This document shows, piece after piece, positions 54,681-62,092 of a stretch of DNA of 64,000 nt. Every line of letters starts with the position of its first letter. Within the stretch, counting starts at the first letter, position 1. A program made the translations under genes and the position numbers. The notes beneath the pieces were generated by a model. The model searched no databases. It had not been told where the DNA came from and worked only from the letters and a program-made list of their open reading frames with translations. The stretch covers positions 102,047 through 166,046 of the forward strand of contig NZ_JBGGWE010000013.1 in NCBI RefSeq assembly GCF_041321095.1, in the 5' to 3' direction. This DNA comes from Fibrella arboris (lineage in GTDB: Bacteria; Bacteroidota; Bacteroidia; Cytophagales; Spirosomataceae).

Positions 54681-55829
54681 TTAATAAGCGGCTGTATAGA
54701 TGGCAAGTGCGGCCTCACGCGTGATTTCACGCGGGTTATTCTTCAGTAAACGGCTGATCTTCAGAGCGTCATCAGCCAATTGAGGAATCACCGTCTCGGG
54801 TATATTCACATCGCGTAACCGGGCAGGAATACCACAATCACGAATCAATTCCTTTACTCGCCGCACGCCATTGGCGGCCGTTTCGGCATCGTCTACGCCC
54901 CGTTCGCAACCCAGCGCCAGCGCCACTTGCGCATAGCGTCCCACCGCTGACGGAATGTTGAATTCCATCACATACGGCAACAACAACGCGTTGGACAGGC
55001 CATGCGCCAAATGAAACAGACTACCCAGCGGATAGGATAGCGCATGCACACCAGCCGTATTGACCGGGCCGAGGCAGAAACCGCCGAGCAAACTGCCCAT
55101 TGCCACCTGAGTACGTGCGGCCTCGTCGGCCCCGTTTCGCACCGCCTGCACAATGTTCGCGGCGATCAGGCACATGCCTTCGTAGGCGTACATATCGATG
55201 TAGGGCTGGGCGAATTTGTTCGTATACGCTTCCAGACAGTGCGTCAACGCATCGATGCCGGTAGCGGCGGTAATGGCGGCGGGTACGCTGATGGTTAGCA
55301 GTGGGTCGACATACACGATGTCGGGCACCAGAAACGGACTAATGATCCCTTTCTTCTGATTATCGGTATCATCAACCAGAATCGCGTTGGGCGACACTTC
55401 ACTGCCTGTGCCCGACGTGGCCGGTACGCAGATCAGTTTTTTCCGCCGCCCGTTGAGCCGACCAATACCCACCATCTCGGCTAGTGTCTGGTCATTTTCC
55501 AGTTTGGCGGCAACCAGTTTGGCCATATCCAGTACACTCCCTCCACCAATGCCCACAACCACATCCGGGTTGAACGGCGCAACGGTCTGCATCAGCGTCT
55601 CAAAATGGGCGAACGACGGCTCCTGTACGATGCTGGTATCGAGCTCAACCGCGATTTGTTTAGCCTCCAGCGCATCGACCAGCCCCTGCAACGTACCCAG
55701 CAGCGGGGCAATCGTTACCACCAACACCTTTCTAGGGGATAACGACCCAATTTCGGCGGCCAGGTCAGTAAGACAGCCTGTGCCAAAGACCAGTTTACCG
55801 GGGAAGTGTATGGTTAATGGTTGTGTCAT
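54681..55829 (-). CDS. Iron-containing alcohol dehydrogenase (FucO-like group III)
   Basis: 382 residues. LVFGTGCLTDLAAEIG starts the fold, VGIGGGSVLDMAKLVA binds NAD, CVPATSGTGSEVSPNAILVD follows. The metal ligands are expected in GIDALTHCLEAYTN, NTAGVHALSYPLG and LFHLAHGLSNALLLPYVMEF, all present. Relatives reduce lactaldehyde to 1,2-propanediol (FucO) or act on butanol, glycerol or maleylacetate. With an aldolase two bases downstream, lactaldehyde from a 6-deoxysugar such as L-rhamnose or L-fucose is a reasonable substrate, although the text does not prove it. No gene lies in the 140 bases upstream. Confidence 0.85.
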   Translation of the reverse strand: MTQPLTIHFPGKLVFGTGCLTDLAAEIGSLSPRKVLVVTIAPLLGTLQGLVDALEAKQIAVELDTSIVQEPSFAHFETLMQTVAPFNPDVVVGIGGGSVLDMAKLVAAKLENDQTLAEMVGIGRLNGRRKKLICVPATSGTGSEVSPNAILVDDTDNQKKGIISPFLVPDIVYVDPLLTISVPAAITAATGIDALTHCLEAYTNKFAQPYIDMYAYEGMCLIAANIVQAVRNGADEAARTQVAMGSLLGGFCLGPVNTAGVHALSYPLGSLFHLAHGLSNALLLPYVMEFNIPSAVGRYAQVALALGCERGVDDAETAANGVRRVKELIRDCGIPARLRDVNIPETVIPQLADDALKISRLLKNNPREITREAALAIYTAAY

Positions 55830-55969
55830 TCGTTACTCTATTCGGCTTTTTAGCCGCGTTGTTACTTACTGTTGGTCGCTTGCTTTGAACTTTGCGAGTT
55901 ATTGTTTTTCACTATCTGGCTGGTTGCTCACGCTGGGCCACCATTCTATTAGTTATGCCCCTAAGTCAA

Positions 55970-57103
55970 TCAATCCTTTGTCATCTCCGTGGCCACTGGT
56001 GCCGTGTAGCCCGCCAAAGCGGGCCAAACGCCGTCGCTAATCGGTATTAATTTCAGTTTCTTCGGGTCAATCACCGCGTGTTTGATCTTTTGCCGACGCC
56101 AGGTGTAGATCACGTGGATCAGCCCGTCGTTCGTTTGACTGATCGACGGATACGAGTACTGACTGATGGGCGAATCTTCGATAATCATCGCCGCCGACCA
56201 ATGCTGACCATCGTTTGAAACGGCCAGATTCAGCGGCGTGCGTGGCCCTTTTGCCAACGTACCCGGCGGCAACACGTGGTTGTACACCAGCACCTGCCGC
56301 CCATCCCTGAGTGTCACAGCATCAGTGCCGGAGTTGTTGTTGGGCAACGACGTTTTCGCCAACGGTGACCAGGTTTCGCCATTATCCGTCGACCATGATT
56401 CTTCGACAGCCCTGTCCCGGCTACGGGCCAGTATCTGTAGCTTCCCGTTTCCGTAGGTCAGCACGCTCGGCTGGATAGCGTTCAGCGTTTTACCATCATT
56501 GATCGGCCCGACTTTTCGCCACGTTTTGCCGAAGTCCGGCGTCATTTCGAAGTGGATCTTCCAGCCATCACCTTCGGTACTCGTGGGGCAAATCAGGTTA
56601 CCGTTGGCCAATAACACCGGCTTGTTTTTTACGGGACCGATATAACCTTCGGGCAGTGGTTTTGCCGCCGACCAGGTACGTCCCCCGTCGGGTGAAGTTT
56701 TCAGCCAGCCTTTCCACTTCGATGGGCTTGGGCCAATCTTGTAAAACAGCATCAACTCGCCCTTCGGAATCTGGTACAGCACCGGGTTCCAGCAGGCGTA
56801 GCGGACCGAATCGCTGAGAATGCCATTCGCGACGTTCTGCGGGGCCGTCCACCGACCATTTTCCTGCCGACTCACCCAGATACACACATCCGGGTTGCGC
56901 TCTTTCGTACCCCCAAACCAGGCCGACACCAGCCCGGTCGACGTCTCGGCAATCGTCGCCGCGTGACTTTCCGGGAATGGCGGTTGATCCACCACAAATT
57001 CGTCGACGAGCAACCCGGTTTGCCATTTGGCCAACTGCGCCGACGCCATACCGAACAGGGTAAGGCTGGTTAGAAGGGTGAGTAGTAGTGTCTGTTTGAT
57101 CAT
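55970..57103 (-). CDS. Sialidase-fold BNR propeller glycosidase (exo-sialidase-like)
   Basis: 377 residues, signal ending GMASAQL. FPESHAATIAETSTGLVSAW and FGGTKERNPDVCIWVSRQ open the propeller. Asp-box repeats are visible: TSPDGGRTW, MTPDFGKTW and STDNGETW. LNLAVSNDGQHWS and YSYPSISQTNDGLIHVIYTW continue it. The usual sialidase Arg triad could not be placed with confidence. Proteins like this are annotated as sialidases but many act on other acids; in a pectin locus a Kdo/Dha-type or rhamnose-cap substrate is possible. It is one base from the DUF3826 gene and at the start of the acid-sugar gene block, which supports an acidic sugar product. Confidence 0.72.
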   Translation of the reverse strand: MIKQTLLLTLLTSLTLFGMASAQLAKWQTGLLVDEFVVDQPPFPESHAATIAETSTGLVSAWFGGTKERNPDVCIWVSRQENGRWTAPQNVANGILSDSVRYACWNPVLYQIPKGELMLFYKIGPSPSKWKGWLKTSPDGGRTWSAAKPLPEGYIGPVKNKPVLLANGNLICPTSTEGDGWKIHFEMTPDFGKTWRKVGPINDGKTLNAIQPSVLTYGNGKLQILARSRDRAVEESWSTDNGETWSPLAKTSLPNNNSGTDAVTLRDGRQVLVYNHVLPPGTLAKGPRTPLNLAVSNDGQHWSAAMIIEDSPISQYSYPSISQTNDGLIHVIYTWRRQKIKHAVIDPKKLKLIPISDGVWPALAGYTAPVATEMTKD

Positions 57104-57104
57104 A

Positions 57105-57809
57105 TCAATTTGTTGCCTGCTTCTTCTCGGCGGCTTTCTTCGCTTTGGCGGCGGCGGTGTAGGCGCTGTACATCTCGCGCCAGTTGCGGCCGTTGGCGTT
57201 CAGGTATTGCTCCGATTTCGTTTTGTAGATCTCGAAGATGGCCGAAATCTCTTTCATGCTTTTGTAGTCGACGGCCTGCTCGCGGGCCTGCTCCATGTAG
57301 CCAAGAATCGTTTCCTCCTCCTGCGCCGTCATATTGGGCACAATTGCTTTGTAGCCCGCCATCGTGAATGCCACTTTACCAATCGTGTATTTGTCGAGCA
57401 CGGCGTTGACCTGCTGTTTATCGAGGTCTTTCTGCAAGCCGGTCATCAACGCCTGATGCACATTTTTCGGAATGGCCGAGTCAGCAATCACCTGTCGATC
57501 CAGCTCTGTCAATGGGTTACCCGTCAGCGGGTTGATGCCCGCCGGAACGGTGCTCGCCGGGTGCTCATTGTGCCAATCGCGAATGGCGTTCAAATGAGTG
57601 GCCACCACATCGGTCAGGCGTTTTTCTTTCTCAGCATCGTTCAGATTCAGTGAACCGATCCATTCAGAGGCCTTTTTGCCTAGTTCATTATCTGCTTTCA
57701 CGTTGGCATCAATAGCCGATGCTGGTTGCACTGGCTGCCCCTGACAAAAAGCAACTGAAGTGGCTAGCAGGGTTGCAATGACTAGGCAGGTATTGACTAC
57801 GTTTTTCAT
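57105..57809 (-). CDS. DUF3826 exported protein (paralogue 2)
   Basis: 234 residues, signal ending SVAFCQG. Helical, charged body with IGSLNLNDAEKEKRLTDVVA, HLNAIRDWHNEHPAST, YTIGKVAFTMAGYKAIVPNM, TAQEEETILGYMEQAREQA and a Lys/Ala-rich tail. It shares the Y-T-G-V-F/P-Y-A-(I/L)-P-N-(M/L)-T core and the family length with the protein at 27263, but is otherwise diverged. It lies between GH78 and the BNR propeller with gaps of 12 and 1 bases, so it is part of that operon. The function is unknown. Confidence 0.75.
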   Translation of the reverse strand: MKNVVNTCLVIATLLATSVAFCQGQPVQPASAIDANVKADNELGKKASEWIGSLNLNDAEKEKRLTDVVATHLNAIRDWHNEHPASTVPAGINPLTGNPLTELDRQVIADSAIPKNVHQALMTGLQKDLDKQQVNAVLDKYTIGKVAFTMAGYKAIVPNMTAQEEETILGYMEQAREQAVDYKSMKEISAIFEIYKTKSEQYLNANGRNWREMYSAYTAAAKAKKAAEKKQATN

Positions 57810-57821
57810 AAGAAATGAGCG

Positions 57822-60581
57822 TTAGAGCTTACACATGAATTGATACGTACCTGAGCCGACTTCGAAGACGGCTTTTCCATGTTCGATTCGGACAAACGAT
57901 ACACCGTCTGCTTTCGCGGCCTGTTTACCGCTTTCACTAACCAGATCGGCTGACGTGGCGGGCATGTACACCAGTGCTTTCGTGTTGGCAGGAATGCTGA
58001 TTGTCCAGGAAAACTGACCGGCTTTCCGGGTCCAGTCTGACGTAATCACCCCATGCAACGACTGGTAGGATGCCTTCACAAAATCGAGCCCGTTGACCAG
58101 ATCGGGTTTCATCACGATTTTTTTGAAAGCGGGCGCGTCGGGGGCCGATTTGATGCCCGCCAGGTTTTCGTAATACCAGATCAGCAGATCGCCGAGCAGC
58201 ATGACGTGGTTGCCCGAGTTCATTTCGGGATTGGCCGTGTTGCCGTTCCATAACTCCCAGATCGTAGTCGCCCCGTTTTCGGCCATGTAGCCCCAACTCG
58301 GATAATCGCGGTTCGACGCAATCTGATACGCCAGATCAGCACGACCATTGGCCGACAGGCCGCGCATGAGCCATTGCGTACCGATCACGCCCGTGCTGAT
58401 ATGTCCCTGATTTTCGTTCACAATTTTATCAACGATGCCGGCAAATACCTGATTTTTAGCCGCTTCGGGCACGATGTCGTAGGCCAGCGGCAGCAGGTTG
58501 GCTGTTACCGTGTTGTTGCTGTAATGGGCTGTTTCGCCGTTCAGGAATTTCCGGTTGAAGGCCGTTTTCATTTCCGCTGCTATCCCGCCAAACGCTTTTG
58601 CCTCGTCGGGTTTGTTCAATAACTGCGCAAACTGCTGCATCACCACTAGCAACCGGATATACGTGGCCGAGGCCAGCAATTCACCCGCCGTTTGCCGGGC
58701 GGGATCTTTGGCGTGAATCAACTCTTTCGACTCAGGGGGCACGCACCAGTCGCCGTATTTGTCTTTCGTTACCAGCCCGTCGGTCGTGTAGCGGTCGGCC
58801 ATGTAGTCCATCCATTTTTTCATGGACGGGTAGTGCTTTCGAATCGATTCCACATCGCCAAACTGACGATACAACATGTCGGCCACCTGCAGGTACGTAC
58901 CCGGCCAGGTTACGTTATCGCCATAATATCGCCAGAACGCCGGGGCCACGTCGGGAATACTGCCATCGGCTTTTTGTGCCTGTTCAATATCTGTTAACCA
59001 CTTGGCATACAGCCGACTGTTATCGAAGAGGAAGCTTTCGCCGTAGGCGCCCGTGCTGCGGTCACCCAGCCAGGGTTGCCGTTCGTTTCGCTGTGGACAG
59101 TCGACCGGCATGCCTTTGTAATTGCTGAGAATACCCCAGTACGCGTTTTTATGAATCTGGTTCAGCGTACTGTTCGACGAGCTGAACGTACCTGTCGTTG
59201 GAATAGCATCGTAGACCACCCGCCCATCGAAATCGTTGATCGTCGGCACACTGGGGAAGCCGGTGATTTCGACGTACCGGAAGCCGTGGTACACAAACGT
59301 CGGCTCCCAGGTCTCCAGTCCACCGCCTTTCAGTGTATAAACGTCCGTCACTTTGGCATCACGGAGGTTGCGGGTAAATGGCTCGCCACTGGCTTGCAGC
59401 GACTCGGCAAAACGCAGTGTAACGGCGGTTCCTCTGGCACCTTTCACCCGCATACGTACCCAGCCGGCCATGTTTTGCCCCAGGTCGAGCAGGTACGTAT
59501 TGGGCTTCAATAGTTTGATCGAGATTGGCCTGATGGTCTGCATCACCTTCATGTTCTCGTTCATCTGCGCTTCATACGTACCGCCGGGCTCCTGCACGAA
59601 CTCTGCTTTGGGCCAGCTTTTATCGTCGAAACCGACCCGGTTCCAGCCTGTCAGTTCCTTCGTAGCATCGTACTCTTCGCCGTCATATTCATTATTGGTC
59701 CGAATGGGACCATCGGCGGTCACCTTCCACGAATCGTCGGTGGTGATCACGTCCTTCGTGCCATCGGTGTAGGTGACGACCAGGTTCAATAGCAACTTTG
59801 GATAGCCGAACGTCTTGATCTTGTACGGTTTATACGCCTGCCGCATGGCGTAATACCGCCCGTTGCCCAGCACCGTGCCGATGGCGTTCTGGCCGCTTGT
59901 GAGCAGCTTCGTCACGTCGAAGGTGTTGTATGTGACACCCTGCGTATAATCGGTTGGGCACGGGGCCAGCACCTGGTCGCCCACCTTCTGCCCGTTGAGG
60001 TAGAGTTCGTACAGCCCCAGGCCAATGATGTAGGCGGTAGCGTGCCGGATCGGCTTTTTCGCCACAAATTCTTTACGAAAATACCGAGCTGATAGTCGGG
60101 AAAAGGTTGTTTCAGTATCCCAGGCAAAAGCCCGGTCGAGGCCAATCCAGCGGCCTTTCCAGTCGAGGTAGTTCAACAAACCCATGCTCCAGTAGGCCGA
60201 CTTGCTCCAGCCGGTCTCGCCCTGATTCGTCCAGACGTTGACTTTCCAGAAGCAGCGCGTGCCACTTTTCAGCGCCTTCCCCGCGTAAGCCACCTGAATA
60301 CTTTGATCAGATGATACCTTGCCCGAATCCCACAGATCGCCGGTACTGGCGGCCAGTTTTTCTTCGCTCGAAGCCACCAGAATCTGATACCCCGTTTGCT
60401 CAATAGCGCGTGTCGTGCCCGTAATCTCCCAACTCAGCCGGGGCCGGGTTGCGTCGATACCTTCAGGATTTGTCAGGGTTTCGCAACGTACCCGTTGCAC
60501 AGTCACACCCACCCCATCCGTGCCGAAAACGGCAGAAGTACAGACCAGCAGCAGGATAAGTAGGACGTGAATAGCCTTCAT
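57822..60581 (-). CDS. GH78 alpha-L-rhamnosidase (copy 2)
   Basis: 919 residues, signal ending SAVFGT. VQRVRCETLTNPEGIDATRP opens the Ig-like domain; FRKEFVAKKPIRHATAYIIG and YLNGQKVGDQVLAPCPTDYT are jelly-roll strands. The barrel has MPVDCPQRNERQPWLGD, with Glu of the RNER motif as likely acid, and GATTIWELWNGNTANPEMNS with the base Glu. Compared with the copy at 43275 it keeps the classical WExW motif. It overlaps the esterase gene upstream by four bases (ATGA). Together they suggest deacetylation followed by rhamnose removal in the periplasm. Confidence 0.92.
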   Translation of the reverse strand: MKAIHVLLILLLVCTSAVFGTDGVGVTVQRVRCETLTNPEGIDATRPRLSWEITGTTRAIEQTGYQILVASSEEKLAASTGDLWDSGKVSSDQSIQVAYAGKALKSGTRCFWKVNVWTNQGETGWSKSAYWSMGLLNYLDWKGRWIGLDRAFAWDTETTFSRLSARYFRKEFVAKKPIRHATAYIIGLGLYELYLNGQKVGDQVLAPCPTDYTQGVTYNTFDVTKLLTSGQNAIGTVLGNGRYYAMRQAYKPYKIKTFGYPKLLLNLVVTYTDGTKDVITTDDSWKVTADGPIRTNNEYDGEEYDATKELTGWNRVGFDDKSWPKAEFVQEPGGTYEAQMNENMKVMQTIRPISIKLLKPNTYLLDLGQNMAGWVRMRVKGARGTAVTLRFAESLQASGEPFTRNLRDAKVTDVYTLKGGGLETWEPTFVYHGFRYVEITGFPSVPTINDFDGRVVYDAIPTTGTFSSSNSTLNQIHKNAYWGILSNYKGMPVDCPQRNERQPWLGDRSTGAYGESFLFDNSRLYAKWLTDIEQAQKADGSIPDVAPAFWRYYGDNVTWPGTYLQVADMLYRQFGDVESIRKHYPSMKKWMDYMADRYTTDGLVTKDKYGDWCVPPESKELIHAKDPARQTAGELLASATYIRLLVVMQQFAQLLNKPDEAKAFGGIAAEMKTAFNRKFLNGETAHYSNNTVTANLLPLAYDIVPEAAKNQVFAGIVDKIVNENQGHISTGVIGTQWLMRGLSANGRADLAYQIASNRDYPSWGYMAENGATTIWELWNGNTANPEMNSGNHVMLLGDLLIWYYENLAGIKSAPDAPAFKKIVMKPDLVNGLDFVKASYQSLHGVITSDWTRKAGQFSWTISIPANTKALVYMPATSADLVSESGKQAAKADGVSFVRIEHGKAVFEVGSGTYQFMCKL

Positions 60582-62071
60582 AGTTTCGCGGCTTTCACCG
60601 TGTTTGGCCCGGTCAGACTGCCACTTGTCAACTGGCCGGTGAGCGGGTTGTCGGTGCGGAACGGACGGGCCGGTAAGCCTTCCCTATTGTACAGATTCGG
60701 TTGCGCGGCCTCGTCCCACCCGAAGCGCACGGCTACCGGCTCAGGTACGTTCACCGCCGACACCACGACCGTTTTTTTCTCAATCCGGGCTATTGCCGGC
60801 ACGAAAACCCCGTCCTTCCCGGCAAGGGAGAATCCCGTCAGCGGCAACCCGTCTTTGCTGATTAAACCGCTGCCTGTGTGCGTGAAATACAGGGTAACGG
60901 CCTGATCGGTCACGTTCATTTTCGCGAATACAGGCCCTTCGGCCACCAGCTTTTTCTTGCCGTAGGCATTCACCAGGGCCAGCAACGCCAGCCGTCGGCC
61001 AATCTCCCACTTAAACGGCGGGTGAATATCCGACAGACTATCGGCCAGATCGGTGGTGGTGATCATGCCGGTTTGGGGGAGGGTCAGCACCAGTTCCTGC
61101 GCCTCACGGAATTCGGGTAAGGTCTCTTTCGTCAGCACTACCTTCCCTTTTGAGTCCGAATACCGGAAGGGCGCGAGTTGGGTATAGTAAAACGGCATCG
61201 TCGGGTCGTTCCACGCACTGCGCCAACTGCCGATAAGCGTCTGCATCTTGTGCGCATAAGTGATGGTCTCTTTCAGGAAACAGTTCGTTTCGCCCTGATA
61301 CCAGAGAAACCCTCTGAGCGCAAACGGCACCAGCGGACGAATCATCGGCTCGTAGAATTTTCCCGGCTCACCCTCTACTTTATTGCCGCTGTAATACGCA
61401 TCGGCCTGAAAAGCCGCTTCCGAAATCCACGGCTCGATGCGACTGCCGGGAATGGCCGACGAAATGACGCCAACAGGTACGTTCAGTTTCTGTTGTAATT
61501 CCCTGGCGAAGAAATAAGCCGGGGCCGAGAACGACCGCAACGCCGAATCGGCCGCGATGTTCCAGCCGCGATGCCCCGGGTCAGGCTTGGCCAGCTCTTT
61601 CCGATTCACCAGAAAGAGTCGGATCTGCGGGTTTTTCGCGTACTCCAGTTCGTCGACCGGATCGTGTCCGTCAACCAGTTGCGTGGCTGTACCGCGCTTC
61701 ACTCTACTGTTTTTCCGCATGGTATACTCCATGTTCGACTGGCCCGAACAGAGCCACACTTCACCCACCAGGATGTTCTGTAGCCGGATGGTGTTCGTAC
61801 CCGAAATCACCAGTTCGGCCGGTACGTTCGAGGCTTTCAAGGGCTTCAGGGTCACGCTCCAGTGGCCCGCCGCATCGGTCGTTGCCGTCTGCGTTTGCCC
61901 GGAAAACTGAACGGTCACCGGCTCGCCAACACCCGCATTTCCCCAGATCGTCAATGGCTTATCCCGTTGCAACACCATGTTATGCCCCAGAATACGGGGC
62001 AGAACGATCTCGGCCTTCAGAGGCGCTGACAGGCAGAGGGTGAGCAGCAGTATGGCCAGTCGGTTGGTCAT
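60578..62071 (-). CDS. Sialate O-acetylesterase-like SGNH esterase
   Basis: 497 residues, signal ending SAPLKAE. IVLPRILGHNMVLQRDKPLT is the family start. WLCSGQSNMEYTM carries the nucleophile Ser (GQSNM block), AIPGSRIEPWISEAAF follows, WYQGETNCFL is block III and DIHPPFKWEIGRRLALLAL has the Asp-x-x-His. A C-terminal beta domain ends the protein. In pectin loci such enzymes remove acetyl groups from sugars; sialic acid is not expected from this context. It is coupled to the GH78 gene by a four-base overlap. Confidence 0.88.
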   Translation of the reverse strand: MTNRLAILLLTLCLSAPLKAEIVLPRILGHNMVLQRDKPLTIWGNAGVGEPVTVQFSGQTQTATTDAAGHWSVTLKPLKASNVPAELVISGTNTIRLQNILVGEVWLCSGQSNMEYTMRKNSRVKRGTATQLVDGHDPVDELEYAKNPQIRLFLVNRKELAKPDPGHRGWNIAADSALRSFSAPAYFFARELQQKLNVPVGVISSAIPGSRIEPWISEAAFQADAYYSGNKVEGEPGKFYEPMIRPLVPFALRGFLWYQGETNCFLKETITYAHKMQTLIGSWRSAWNDPTMPFYYTQLAPFRYSDSKGKVVLTKETLPEFREAQELVLTLPQTGMITTTDLADSLSDIHPPFKWEIGRRLALLALVNAYGKKKLVAEGPVFAKMNVTDQAVTLYFTHTGSGLISKDGLPLTGFSLAGKDGVFVPAIARIEKKTVVVSAVNVPEPVAVRFGWDEAAQPNLYNREGLPARPFRTDNPLTGQLTSGSLTGPNTVKAAKL

Positions 62072-62092
62072 TGGGTACGTAGTCTACTGACG

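Noticed and set aside
55970..57103. True sialidase for sialic acid
   Set aside because: No sialic acid catabolic genes (NanE, NanK, GlcNAc-6-P enzymes) are present and the Arg triad could not be placed.
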